DNA from: Bagarius yarrelli
Taxonomy: Eukaryota > Chordata > Actinopteri > Siluriformes > Sisoridae
Length of the DNA: 64,000 nt
Direction: 5' to 3'
Assembly (NCBI GenBank): GCA_005784505.1
Contig: VCAZ01000148.1
Span: 116,001-180,000, forward strand
Shown: positions 36,472 through 49,400 of the stretch, in pieces
Position numbering within the stretch: the first letter of the stretch is position 1
How the letters are laid out: the number at the start of each line of letters is the position of its first letter
Position numbers and translations under genes: made by a program
Notes under the pieces: generated by a model
Databases searched by the model: none
The model's input: the letters and a program-made list of their open reading frames with translations, nothing else
Told to the model about the DNA's origin: nothing

Positions 36472-36983
36472 AAGCAAAGTGATGATATCCGTGGATAAAT
36501 TTGCACAGAGATTGACGAGCAGGCATTTTTATCCTCAATTGAATTTCAACTGCTTTCTGTTTGCCCTTGCTAGACTATTGTTGCAGATTATTGAACCTAA
36601 CTAAAAGGGAAACATGATCTATAATATAAATCCATAAACACTATCCATAATTTGATAGTGATACATGTCATGACTAATTTTTACTACAATATCTTTCGGG
36701 TTTGTTCTAGATCCTGTAGACTGGCACCCTGTGAATGATTCGCAGGTTTAAAACTAGATTTTAGATACTGTATCACACAAAAAAAGCGTGCACACACACA
36801 TTATTGAGGCATACAAATGTAAAACAGTGCACTTTATTATTATTGTTGTTGTTTACATATATTAAAGAGTTTCAGTAATACACTTGGTTGTAAATGTCCT
36901 CAATAATGGGTTCACGTATCTTGTGATTCATTTTCAAATGGACAGCTGCTGCCAGAACTATGAAGATCTATGGCATCATTTTA
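36472..36983. other. Intergenic, nothing recognised
   Basis: AT-rich unique sequence between the tandem duplication and the CT tract. Confidence 0.5.
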
Positions 36984-36992
36984 TCTCCTCCT

Positions 36993-37057
<65 letters not shown>

Positions 37058-37335
37058 ACTCTCGCTCCCTCTCATGCATGCATATCCCTTGCTTTCTCTC
37101 TCTCTCGGTTTCTCTATTTTTCCTTCTCTCTCTCTCTCGCTCGCTCACGCTCTCTCTTTCTTTTATTTGCCCCCCTCTTTCTTTCTTGTGCATGCATATC
37201 CATCCTTCCTCTTTCTCCCCCCTCTCTCTCTTTCTCTCTCTCACTTTCTTTCTTTCTTTCTTTTTCTCTCTCTCTCTTTCTTGTTTACTCTTGCTCTTTC
37301 TTTCTCCTACTCCTTTTCATGATGCATATCTCTCC
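36984..37335. repeat. Long polypyrimidine (CT-rich) tract
   Basis: Pure (CT)n from about 36,998 to 37,051, continuing as imperfect CT/CTTT sequence for about 350 bp in total. All three plus frames stay open for 120-163 codons only because CT repeats encode Ser/Leu/Phe. These are not genes. Confidence 0.95.
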
Positions 37336-39189
37336 CTTTTGTCTCTTTACAAGCAATATACACGGAAGCAAATAGGAGAAGCAGCCTCACAGTCATCACC
37401 GAGCCTGTGCAAATTCAATTCTTTTATAAGAATGTCATAGAGGGGAGGTCACAGCTGGAGTAAACATAATTCTGGATTCCGTATAGCACACAAATTGTAG
37501 CTGCATTGTGTTCAGCACAAACATGGGAAAAATATGCCTAATATAAGGGATAATTCCTACTGCTTTAGGATGACATAAAGGGCCATAACACACTGCACTG
37601 GAGAGGGAACTCCATTTCTATAGGTGGTTTTCCGCTTGTGAACTGTTACGAATTGAGGTTTTACACATTTTAATGGGATGTAACCCTAAGTCCATGTGGG
37701 AGTTGAATTTCTTACCCCAGATGATAAAAAAAAACTTTACTATTACTTTTCCTTTTTTTCTAATAGTTAATTTCAATGTTGTTAGAAAACAACAGACAAA
37801 TTTGGCATGCAAATTAAAAGTATTATAATCCAAATAAAACTAGATAAAGTACAAAGCCAAACTCAGAAACACAAAATAAAACAAAACCAAAAAAACTAAA
37901 AATATTTCATAGATAATAGAAAAAAAAACCTTTTGGCAACTCAGAAAATAACATTTGTCTCTTGTTTTTTTTTCTTTTAATTAGTTTAAACTGGTCATTT
38001 GGAGACTAAATACATTATTAGCCACTAGCCATCGCTAAAGCTTCTGCACACTGTTATATTCTTTTAAAATTAATTTAAACTGCACCTTTTTTCTTGTCTT
38101 CTGGCTCCAACGATCAGCCAGGGTGCAGGGATTTTACAAAAGCGAGCAGTGCATCTGCATAGGGCCTTTTGCAATGTGCACAGCATGATACCGCCACTAA
38201 TTTGCAAGAAGCTGTTGACATCCGATGTTTTTAAGTGCATATCTGACTGTTACATTAATCGCATCACAGTAACAGGTAGACCTGGCAGCATGCGAGATAT
38301 TTCCCAACAGTCACACCCAAACCAGTGCCTAGCTAGAACTGAATAATTAAAGTGATTGTGTATACAGTAATTCATTTGAAGTGCTCTCTCATTATTTTTC
38401 CCCCCGGGAAGGTCAGAGCGGGAAAAGCATGTATTGTGAAATGCTCTTAAATAAATAAAATAAGCACTCCGCTTCGTCCTAATGAGGCTCAGGAAAGATA
38501 TACAGCTCTCCATAGCCATTGTGCAATTTATACACTGCATTTAGCCCTCTAGATAAAGTGTGTGTGTGTGTGTGTGTTCTTATCATTACTTCTGTAGGCA
38601 ACTTTTCCTTTAGAGAATGATTTTTGACAAACTCTTTACATTTAAATGTAAATTTGAAGAACCTGATTAATAAATGGGGCCCAATAGAGTCTTCCAAGAT
38701 ATTTATTAAATGTGATTACAGTAAATTAATGTTTTAATAGCCATAAAATGAATGTCAATTTAGATGATTAATGAATGAATTTCACAGTGTTTTTTTACAG
38801 ATATTTTATTTTTAGCAGTTAAGCGCTTACAAAAAGAAAAAAATATAATGATCTAATTCATTACAACATGTATGCATCTACAAACCAGATTTTCAACCAG
38901 CGTCAGACACAGTTTGTCTTTTAATTATCCATTTTTTAATCCAGATTTTAAATATAATCATCCGTCTGTAGCTACAGCTTTCTGTTTTGAACCTATTTCT
39001 TTATCTTATATGGAACATCAATGAATAAACACTAGACCGATCACACATATGTCTGATCCTCCTCCCTCTCAGTTGTTGTTAAATTTGTTTAATATTTCAG
39101 GTATTCAATCTCTCTTTAATAGTCATTTAATTTGTGAAAATGTTCCTGCTTGTTTTGAACATGGCGCAGCACCTTATTGAAAAACCAAA
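37336..39189. other. Intergenic with candidate regulatory block
   Basis: Positions 38,090-38,540 are complex and repeat-free, with TTCGTCCTAATGAGGCTC near 38,473 and ACATTAATCGCATCACAG near 38,253. They may be a conserved non-coding element. A short (GT)n lies at 38,559-38,577. No exon was recognised. Confidence 0.4.
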
Positions 39190-39995
39190 TTTAGATGTAC
39201 ATTTTTAAGTCATTACCAATATTAAAAGGACCTTTTTTAAAAAATGTAAAAAAGGTTGTTCTATCACAAGCTGCTTCATATTTAAAAGCAAATACTGTTA
39301 GATTTATAGTCAGATTTCAGTTCTTGAAAACCAGAATTCTCAGATTCTTTACTTTACTCGATCTCACAGCTGCATTTGATATTGTTGATCATTGTGTTTT
39401 ATTGCAGCGTTTGAAAGATTGTATTAATGGTACTGCCTTCGATTGGTTTAAATTATAAAGGGTAAATCATTTCTGTCTGCCATGGAGAGTTGTGTTCTAT
39501 ATTAGTTCAATTACACAATGGTGTGCCACAAGGGTCTATTCTTGGGCCTATTATATTTTTTATTAAATATGGGTCCCTTGGCCTCAATTTTTCACAAATT
39601 ATCCATCATCAATATGCAGATGACATCCAATTATAGACTCCAAAAAATCCAAATGGCTCGCAATCCTTTGCTGTACCTCTCCAGTGTTTAGGTGAGACGC
39701 TTGTCTGCATAAGTAGGCTGGACTCAGATCGTGTCAAGAATTTGGATTCAGCTTTAAGATAAAGCTTTAGATAAATAGTTTGCTAGTGTTGTTAGGGAAT
39801 AATCTATAAACTGAAAACAATTTATACTTTCCGGGACCTGGAGACGGTTATTTAAGCTTTTGTATCATCACACAATGATTACTGTCATTGCTTACACAGT
39901 ATATAGTTATTTTTCTTTTCAATTAGTACAAAATGCGCTGCCAGACTTGTTGCCTGTAAAAGTTGATGGTTTTTCAAAGCGTTAAATGGTATTGC
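39190..39995 (+). mobile_element. L2/CR1-type LINE reverse transcriptase relic
   Basis: The reading frames, broken by stops and shifts, show reverse-transcriptase landmarks in order: LDLTAAFDIVDH (39,358-39,393), GVPQGSILGP (about 39,520-39,550), QYADDIQL (about 39,613-39,636, the catalytic YADD box), a VKNLDSA-like string, and QLVQNAL near 39,920. This order is that of L2/CR1-like fish LINEs. It is a truncated dead copy; both the endonuclease and the end of the ORF are missing. Confidence 0.8.
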
Positions 39996-40003
39996 TCTGA
40001 AAT

Positions 40004-40310
40004 GTATTGTATTGTACTTTATTGTATTGTAATGTATTGTACTGTACTGTACTATATTGTAAATTATTGTACTGTAGTGTACTTTATTGTATTGTATTGT
40101 ACTGAACTGAACTGTATTGTACTGTATTGTTTTGTACTGTAATGTACTGCACTGAACTGTACTGTACTGATTGTACTGAACTGTACTGTGTATGATTGTA
40201 CTGTGAACTGTTTTGTACTGTACTGTACTGTACTGAACTCAACTGTACTGTACAGTACTGTATTGTGCTGTACTTTACTGTACTGTAATGTATTATATTG
40301 TATTTTAGCA
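40004..40310. repeat. Pentanucleotide satellite (TGTAC/TGTAT)n
   Basis: About 300 bp of degenerate 5-bp units (TGTAT, TGTAC, TGAAC). The minus-strand ORF rich in Tyr-Ser-Val-Gln is its translation. Confidence 0.9.
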
Positions 40311-40654
40311 AGGTGACAAAAATTGCTCTAGAAACAAGGTTGTCTCACTTTAGCATAGTCTACAGAAAGCAGGAAACTGTTAATGCCTTATCTCCATTTT
40401 TCACGTCAGGCTAGCTTCATCATTATTATGGACTTCGTTATGGTCACTTAACAACACTTCCTGGTTTCACATAGGAGTGAATAGAAACATTTTTACTGTC
40501 TGCGTGACTTTAAAGCTTCAAACATAATTTCTTGTCAAGACTTTAATGCAAAAGAAATCCCGCATGTAACATTAATTGGTTACTATATTCTTGAAAAAGG
40601 AATTGCACACAGTTATTCTTGATTTTTAGACATCAAATAATTATTTTTTTTTCC

Positions 40655-40790
40655 TTGTCAGGATCACAGGGATCAGCTGGAGTTTATCCCATCTGTCATT
40701 GGGCGAAATGTTTAGAAACAATGGGAAACCTGGGAACTTCTTGCTGTGAGCCAACAGTACTAACCACCAAGCCACCATGTTGTTAATCCC
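40655..40790 (-). repeat. Fish interspersed repeat, truncated minus copy
   Basis: GGATCACAGGGATCAGCTGG at the left and CAGTACTAACCACCAAGCCA at the right match the two ends of the repeat at 14,975-15,235. The middle is deleted. Confidence 0.6.
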
Positions 40791-41179
40791 TCTACATTTT
40801 CTTTCTAATTTTAATATGAAAAAGTTTTACGTTTATTGCATTTTACTATTTCCAGTTTAATATCACAGCTTTTTCTGCAAATTCTTCACCATATCCATGT
40901 ACGTAACATCTTGTTTTACAGATGTTAAGTTTATCCACATATCCAAGATCCATCCATCAACCTTTCAGATTTTCATATTATAAAACATTGACTCATGCTT
41001 CCAAACTCTCATTCAAAATGATGTAACATCTCGCAGACAACACAAAAACAAACAGCGAGTGCATGTGAAACCGTCTTCCAGGCATGCTGTTGTATACCAA
41101 GTTCTTCAGTTACACAAACTTTGCTTTTGCCAGCTCCAAATGAAGCCCCTTTATGTGTGCCTGCCATCTGTTCCACAAG
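40791..41179. other. Intergenic, nothing recognised
   Basis: Unique DNA with no exon, RNA gene or repeat recognised. Confidence 0.45.
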
Positions 41180-42260
41180 AATATGTTTCACTCTCTAAGC
41201 CAAGCCCAGCCTTTATTGGTCTTAATGGTGCTATCAGCTGAGCCGCCAAACCCAATTACTGCTTAAAAAGGGAGGCCACCCCAGCTAATCATGGCCGTCT
41301 AACCTGATTTGGCTGTGATGAAGAGACGGGATAAAGAGCAGTTAATGGAGGGAGAATGATCTCACAAATACAAAAAACTCAATTCATTTCTCTGGGAGGG
41401 CAATCTGTCCGATTCAGCTCTAATGGAGTGGAGTTTCATTAGACTCGAGGCCTAAGCAGGCATCCGACCTCCTCTTATCAATTCAATGACAAATACTATA
41501 AATATGTGTAAGTTTTTATTTGGGTAGTGGCCTATGGAGAACCTGCATAGTGATTTTGTGCTACCAGGGCATTAGTACTAAATCAAGTGTTTTATACTGT
41601 ATATCACTCTCTGTAGACTTTTTGTTGGCACACTGGTATCAGTTGAGAAAAACAATGTAATACACAAGAAAATGAAAATTTTGTTTGATAGGCGAAACCT
41701 TTATAAAGTTATTGTTATAAAACAGCTTCTGATGACACATTTTTAGCTGTTTATCATCAAAATAACTGTATTTAGCCAGAGACACATTTTCAGCAGGTCT
41801 GCCTCTGTCCCGCACGCATGCAGTGAGAAGCAGAAGGCCAGAGGAGCAGTGTTGGACCAAGCAGAGCTGGACCAGGCCTTACAGACGGACATTAGGCCCG
41901 AACTGGAGTTAAAATCCTATTAGTTTGAGTTGGGAATCGGATTATCATCGTCGAGAATCACTCGTCTGGCAACTAGGGTCTAATTTGCGCCAATCAACAG
42001 CAATTATTGAGGGGAAGGGGAGCATCTATTAGGAAGGCTCATCCACTTAGGCTAATGAATGGGGCAGATTTAATCTTTTGCTGCAGAGACATATTGGGGC
42101 GATGCAGCTGGAGGCAAAAACACTGAGCTGAGGAAGCCTTAACCCATATTTATCAATAAGATGGAAAAAAAGATGAATTTAGGGGCATTACATTTTAACA
42201 GCGCTGAATTCGTCTCAGGCCTCAGACCTTTTGAATTTTAACTTTTCAATAGTTAGCAGC
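41180..42260. promoter_or_regulatory. Candidate conserved non-coding elements between kazald and aup1
   Basis: Two complex repeat-free blocks, about 41,200-41,480 and 41,860-42,240, are separated by AT-rich DNA. The second has closely packed sites such as GCGCCAATCAACAGCAATTA and CACTTAGGCTAATGAATGG. There are no coding frames or splice sites. The texture resembles ancient vertebrate enhancers; this needs alignment. Confidence 0.35.
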
Positions 42261-42476
42261 AAGTCTTCATTAGAATTATATGTATAATTAATTATCTACG
42301 TACAATATGATAATGTATCTGGGGTTTTGTAGTTTTTTGTTTATTTTACTTAAAAAATGATAAAATCCTGGCATGAGTTTATAGCGTACTTACCAGAAAG
42401 ATAACTCTGCCACCTGGTGTGTAAAAACTGTATCTGTACATCTTGAATAAACTAAGCTCAGTTCAGTATTTCCAGC

Positions 42477-42524
42477 ATAATAATAATAATAATAATAATA
42501 ATATAATAATAATAATAATAAATA
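42477..42524. repeat. (TAA)n microsatellite
   Basis: Trinucleotide TAA run of about 48 bp with one interruption. Confidence 0.95.
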
Positions 42525-43075
42525 AAATCAATACAATAAGGCAATTGGGTAAATTTAAATGAAAGTTGATGTTTTTTATAGACGAAACAGATGTATTGTT
42601 TAATTATATAGTAATGATCCTATTAATTAGAAAGGGTATTAGAAGAACTAGTTACTTATCCTGACTACAAAAAGTTTGTACATCCCTAAATTGGACTTTT
42701 AAATAATTATCATTATAATTTACACTAAGAATAAAACCTTCCCATGCCCAGTTACAGCTGTATTGTCAAAAATCTGCAGGTGTCTATTAGTAACAATGTG
42801 ACTTTTGATACTTTATATGAAAACCTACCATGTAAATTGTAAAAAAAAAAAGTAAACAATGATGTTTAAGCACCTCTGCTGTTACTTCTAACATCTTGAC
42901 ATCTTGACATTAATACTTAGATGGACTTTGATCATACTAATTGTACAGAAGAAAAATATTAGTTTTATTAAAATTGTACAAATTTTAAAATAACTACAAA
43001 GATTAGTTTTTTTTTGTTTATTTTCTTCTCTTTCTTTCTTTCTTTATTTATTTGTTTTACTTTCGCCTTGTCAAG
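42525..43075. other. AT-rich intergenic DNA
   Basis: AT-rich unique sequence with a poly-A run near 42,841 and a short CTTT repeat near 43,030. Nothing gene-like. Confidence 0.5.
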
Positions 43076-43079
43076 TGTG

Positions 43080-43478
43080 TATATAAAAGAGCGCCGTGTC
43101 CTGTTGCACTCCAAGCCGCTAGATGTCAGTGATTAAAAAGTACGACATTCACGACAAAGCCTGAGCTGTCCTTTAGAAAGCAAACGGTAGAACAGAAGCA
43201 GACGTTAAAAACAGGTCTAAGATCAGTTCAAGGTTTCGCGTATACGACTAAAAAAATAGCGGGCTACACAGAACCGACCCTGGGTCAGCGTAAAGGCGAA
43301 ACTTAAGTCGTGAGGGTTGCCCCCCAAATAGAAAGACTTCAATATGGCGACGGGGGGATTTTTGATAAATAATACAAGCTAGTATTTACATTTAATAACA
43401 AGTTTGCATCTAGTTAAGGACTAGTATGCAGGAAACTAGCTGGTCGGTACTGACAGAAACGCAAACAAATATTTAATA
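43080..43478 (+). promoter_or_regulatory. aup1 promoter and 5' UTR region with YY1-like site and upstream ORF
   Basis: A TATAAAAG string lies at 43,082-43,089 and CpG-containing DNA follows. At 43,340-43,352 the string CAATATGGCGACG fits the YY1 consensus that often marks housekeeping start sites. The ATG inside it (43,344) opens a 12-codon upstream ORF ending at TAG 43,382, out of the main coding path. If transcription starts near the TATA-like box this ORF would be in the 5' UTR. If it starts at the YY1 site it may be excluded. Confidence 0.45.
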
Positions 43479-46400
43479 ATGGAAACGCGGGGTATAGAGC
43501 AGATGTTGGACTTTAAGCGGTAAGATTCACATTAACTATTAATGCTAGCTTTAGTTGTTAGCTGGAGTAGCTGAAAAGCTAGTTAGTGAACGTTTTCTTT
43601 TAAAACGAAATATGCCTACGTTATCCAAGGACGGCTGATGTTTAGCATACTGTATTAATTAATGTGTTAATTTATTCAATAAGTAACGTTATACGGTAAA
43701 TAAATGGCTCACAGCGTTAACTTAGTGCTGTCTGCTTCCAATTAGCTGTATTTTATAAGATTTTATGAAACCGTCTAGTCAAAATAACCAAATTGCTTCG
43801 CTAGTTTTAACTTAGCTGACTGTTTATCTAGTATCCGAGTTACCTAAATAATAAGAAGGGAAAGTCGATGCCTTTCTAATAATTTAAACTGTCACAGGTC
43901 ACTTTAGGTAGGTTATAATATAATAATGTAGGTAGACACAAAACTCTATTTATCTACCCGGTAATTAAGGAAGATGTTAGTTCTGTTTGCAGCTAGCAAA
44001 CGTTAGATTTCTGTATTAGCTCGTTAGCATGGTTCTGTGGAACGTGAGAGCTTTCTTTAGTCTTAGGTGGTTTAAACCTTGTTTTCCTGCTTTAATTGTA
44101 GAAGATTTGAGGTTATTGCTATGTACGTTTTTATTATGTTAAAATGGTATGTACTTTACTTTAATAACTCTATATCGTCTCAGTAACTAGCCATCTGTCA
44201 GGTTAGCAGCTCTGTGGTTTCCTGCGACATGAACCAGGTCCATGATCAGGGACAGTACGTGAAATTCATTTATAATATTTATTAAAATTATTTATAATAT
44301 TTATTGTATATTGTGCCGGTCTGCGAGAACCCTTCCTTTAGTCACATTAAAAAATATATGTATATATATTTTTACGAAACTAAAAGCAATCCGATGCAAA
44401 GGAATACCTACAGTTCTAAAAACTACTTTTTTCATAATTTTTTTTGCATACATCATAAAGTTGAAAATAAACACACTTTTTTTTTTTTTTAATTTAAATA
44501 TTTACCTCAGTTCCTACTAAGTCAGGGGTGTGCAAACTCGGTCCTGGGGGTTCGGTGTCCTGCAGAGTTTAGCTCCAACTTACCTTAACACACTTACCTG
44601 TAAGTTTTAAGTAGACCTAGCAAGATCTTCATTAGTTGGGATCAGGTGTGTTGGATTAGGGCTGTCTGCAGGACACCAGACCTCCAGGAATGAGATTGCC
44701 CACCCCTGAACTAAGTATGGCCTGACCGGATCCCAAAGTTTATAAAGTGAGAGAAAAAAACTATTTGATCTGTTACTGATTTTGTAAATTTGCGCAATGA
44801 CAAAGAAATGGTCAGTCTATAATTTTAATGGCAGGTTAGACAGAATAACAACAGAAACATTCAGGAAGCTGCTTTTGTAACAAGTTATAAATTGATTTAT
44901 TTTAATGATTGAAATAAGTATTAGATTCATCGGATAGAAATCAATCGGAAAGATTTCCGGCTCCCAGGTGTCTTTTTATACAGGTAACAAGCTGAGGTTA
45001 GGAGAACTCGTTTAAAGCGACGTTCCTAAAGGGAGTTCTACTTTTTACCTGTATAAGCAGACAGCTATCCACAGAATCAATCAATCAGATCCTAAAATTT
45101 CCACCATGGCCAAGACCAAATGGCTGTCAAATGATGTCAGGGACAAGATTGTAGACCTGCACGAGGCTGAAATGGACTACAAGCAGGTTGGCGAGAAGGT
45201 GACAAAAGTTAGTGCGAACTTTCACAAATAAAAATAAATAAATAAATTTTAAAAAACTGTCAGTCTCTCTTAGTTTGGGGCTCCAATGCAGGCTCTCACC
45301 TCGTGGAGTTTTAGTTATCACGATAACAGTGAGTAATCATCCCAAAACTACATGGGAGAATCTTGTCATTCCACTTAAGGCGACTGGGACTATAGTCACC
45401 AAGAACACACCATGGTAACACACTACACTGTAAAAGACAGAAATACCGCAGCAATAGCAAGGTCCCCCTGCTCAAGAAAGCGTATGTTCAGGCCCACCTG
45501 AAGTTTTTCGATGAACATCTAAATGATTCAAAGAAGAACTTTGAAAAGTGTTCTGGTCAGATAAGACCAAAATCAAGTTCTTTGGCATCAACTCAATTTG
45601 CCGTGTTTGGAGGAGGAATGTTGCCTATGACCCCAATAACACCATCCACACCGTCAAACATGGCGGTGGGAACATTATGCTTTGGGGTTGTTTTGCTGTT
45701 AAGGGGACAGGACCATTTCACTACAATAAAGGGACGATGGACAGGGCCATATACTGTCATACTTCCTTTAGCCAGAAGATTGAAGATTGAAGTATTCCAG
45801 CATGACAATGACATGGCGAAGGCAGCGAAAGAGTGGCTCAAGAAGAAGTACATCAAGGTCCTGGAGTGGCCTAGCCAGTCTTCAGACCATGATCCTATAG
45901 AAATCTGTGGAGGTATCTGAATGTTCACTTTGCCAAACGTCAGCCTTTAAATTTGCAAAGATGAGTGGGACAAAATCCCTCCCTGGACGTGTGCAAACCT
46001 GATGGGCAACTATAAGAAACGTCTGACCTCTGTGATTGCCAACAAGGGTTTTGCCACCAAGTACTAAGTCTTGTTTCGTGATGTGGTCTAATATTTAAAT
46101 CACTCATTAAGATGCAAATCAATTTTTTTAATGTGTTGTTTTTTTAGATGTTTTTGTTGTCTTCCACTCTTAGAATAATACTACTATTAAAATTATAGCC
46201 TGATAATTTCTTTGTCAGTGGGAAAAAAATATACAAAATGGGAAATGATTTTTTGAGCATCACCTCAAACATTTGTGACATCATATTACCTTTTTGTTTC
46301 AGTGATCTCATTCCGCAACACTAAATACATTTTCATTATTTAATACAGTAAATTAAAACTAAACTATAAGGGCAGAGGATGGACTGTGTAAATTAGAGCA

Positions 46401-49400
46401 GCAGTGATCTAACTAAGAAGGCTGTACCATTTCAATACTGGATACTTTATTTATGCCAAAAATAATTTTCTTGTAGGTTGCCAAGTGATGGACTGATCCT
46501 GCTACTGCTGCTGCTCTACTCCCCAGTCGGCCTTTGCTTAATGTTACTTCGTCTATTTATAGGTGTTCATATATTCTTAGTGAGTTGTGCGCTTCCTGAC
46601 AGTTTTGTAAGACGGTAAGAAGAAAAGCACATTTCTTTTAAAAGTTCTTATCAGGTTAAATATGCGATATTAATTTGTCCTCATCCAACTGAAAGTGTGT
46701 TTTGAGAGAACGTCCTGTCTACAAACATTGATTTCCAAACTTTGTAGACCAATATAGCTTTTAGGCGACCTCTTTTTGCCAAAGCAATCAACAACAATGA
46801 CAACTGGAAAAAGATTGTGTTGAACTATTAAAGCAAATCATTAGAAATGTTGGCCATGTGGACAAATGTTTTGTGAAATCTTTTGTACTATAATATATTT
46901 TACCTACTGTACATTTAGATTAATTACTCTTTATTTACCTGTCAGTGGGTGAAAAAAATAAATTTTGCCATGTAAAGATTAATCTGCCATTTTTTTATTT
47001 TATTTTTTCATTTTTTCATCGCATTTCTTCTTGTTTCAGCTTTATAGTACGAGTCATGTGTTCTGTGTTGGGCCTGCATGTAAAACAGAAGAATTTCCGC
47101 CTAAGGGACAAGAATGTCAAGTTGTACATCAGCAATCACATCACTCAGTTTGACCACAACATCATTAACCTCCTTACCTCCTGCCACACCGTGAGTGTTC
47201 TCTGCATATCTCCAGTAATGTCTAAAATTGTAAGACAAAGCGGTCAAATGCTTTTGTATTGTTTTATACCCGACATTGATTTTCTGTATTACGGTACTCT
47301 GTATAAATTTTCATAACTTCATGTAAGACTTAACTTAAGATTTAGGGATGTGGTAGCGCAGTGGTTAAGTTGTTGGGCTACTAACTTGAGTACCCGGGTT
47401 CGATTCCCAGCCCCACCAAGCTACCACCGCTGGGTCCCCTGATCAAGGCCCTTAACCCCCAATTGCTCAGTTGTATAACAAGGAATATTGTAAGTCGCTC
47501 TGGATAAGGACGTCTGCCAAATACTGCAAATGTAAATTTAATTTTGGTGTCCGAGGTGTGATTGCTGTTGCTTTTCAAGAACTACCAAGCAATAAATAAC
47601 AGTGACCTAAAAGCCTCATGCAGTGAAATAAATACAGTAAACCTGTAAAAAAATTAACATGAATATAGTGATTTTAAATAATAGATTAAAATGCACACAT
47701 GATCAGCGTGACATGAGCAGGCTTATGTTACAGCCATAGCTAAAAAGCTAACGTGTGTGTGTAATCCAGGTCTTAGAACAAATATAGAGGAAAGTCTGTT
47801 GTGACCAGTAGATGCCATCGATGCAAACCAGTGCCTTTTAACTTCATGGCAAGTTATTTACATTTTCTGACCATTAAAATGTATCCAGTACGTTGTTTTC
47901 ATGTTTGCCAGTTAGTTGAGTTTTATTTATCGAAGCACTTTATCAAAATCGGGAGAGAAAAAGGAAGAGGACAAACATGGAAAGAAAAGAAAAAAAATTT
48001 GCGTAAATAATTATTTTAAATTTAATTGATCATTTTCTAGTTTGTCTGTATAAGCGCTTGTACGATAGACACGTAAATGAAAAGGTCGATCAATAACGAT
48101 TGTCTTTACATCCTCGGATAATGTTGCAGTTATACGCTACATAAAAAATAAATGACTAATAGTTCCATCTGACTTCATTTTAAATCCTCTTATTTCACTG
48201 TTCCAGCCATTGTTAGAGGCCCCTTCAGGGTTTCTGTGCTGGGCACGTGGCTTCATGGAGCTGGGCATAGTGACCGGCAGCAGGGCTGAGCTGGCACAGG
48301 CCCTGCGTGGGTATTGCGCTGTTCACGAAGCTCTGCCCTTACTTCTCTTCCCAGAGGAAGACACAACTAACGGGCGTGCTGGCCTGCTCAAGTTCAGGTG
48401 AGTCCATGATGTGTAATTGTAAAGAACAGTATAAGTGCTTTTTTTTCCCCCTCACAATGATTTGTTATTGTATGCAAAGCCACTATCTGGATTCTTACAG
48501 TTGAGGTCCAGCCTGTGTCAGGCTGGTTGCCATGTCAGACATGAAACCCAGTATGAGTAAGGTGAGAAAGTGTCAATGCAGTAGTGATTGTTAACGCTGT
48601 ATAATCAGCTGTTCAGTGCAGAAACAGCCACAGGAAAACAGCTATTTTTTAGCCCGCAGACTGTGGCTGTTTCTGCACTGAACGGCTATTTATGCAGTGT
48701 TAACGATCACTGCTGCATTGCCACTTTCTGTATTTTGCACTACTTTATCATTATGCCTTTTTGCACCATCCATAACTATCTATCATTACACTTCTGCATA
48801 TTCTATCCATATTTATTCTGTATATACTGTATCAAACAAACACTCATATATGCATATATTCATTGTCATTCCTTGCACAGCTATAACTGTATCATACTAT
48901 ATTTTCCCTTATTTATAGATAGCATATGTTTTATATACTACTGCACCTTCTGTACATTATTCACACTCACCTCTGTAATTATGAACCTCGTACCCTTATT
49001 TATTACACTACTATTTATTGTAAATAGGCCATTTATGCACTTCTAGTTAGATTTTAACTGCATTTCATTGGCTCTGTACATGTACCTTGCACAATGACAA
49101 TAAAGTTGAATACTATTTAATCTAATAGTGCAGAAGGCTTTATATGCTTATGTTTCCTTATTGGGTAAGGTTTTGGGTGTAAGCATTTGGGTTATTAGAA
49201 GCAGAGATATCTTGGGAGGTTTGCCAGCTACTAAAAAAGCTTTCCTAAAGCTGCCTGTCTGGGAGACCCAGTGTGAGTCTATGACAGGAAAATAATGTGT
49301 GTTTAAAAGAACTTTAGCAAAGAACAACAAATATTTATATTTCCTGCTAGGCTGTATTAGAATAATTAATTTACGTTGAAGTTCAAAGATTAACAGATGA

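Noticed and set aside
36884..37440. Overlapping plus-strand ORFs of 163, 156 and 120 aa
   Set aside because: All three frames stay open only because the CT repeat encodes Ser, Leu and Phe. There is no splice context or family signature.
40084..40311. 75-aa minus-strand ORF rich in Tyr, Ser, Val and Gln
   Set aside because: Translation of the pentanucleotide satellite.
45548..45928. Transposase-like ORFs as a possible intact gene
   Set aside because: The similarity is spread over several frames with stops, so it is a dead Tc1-like element.
48588..49046. 152-aa ORF in aup1 intron 4
   Set aside because: It covers the hairpin arm and a retroposon copy, with Cys/Tyr/Phe-rich composition and no family features.
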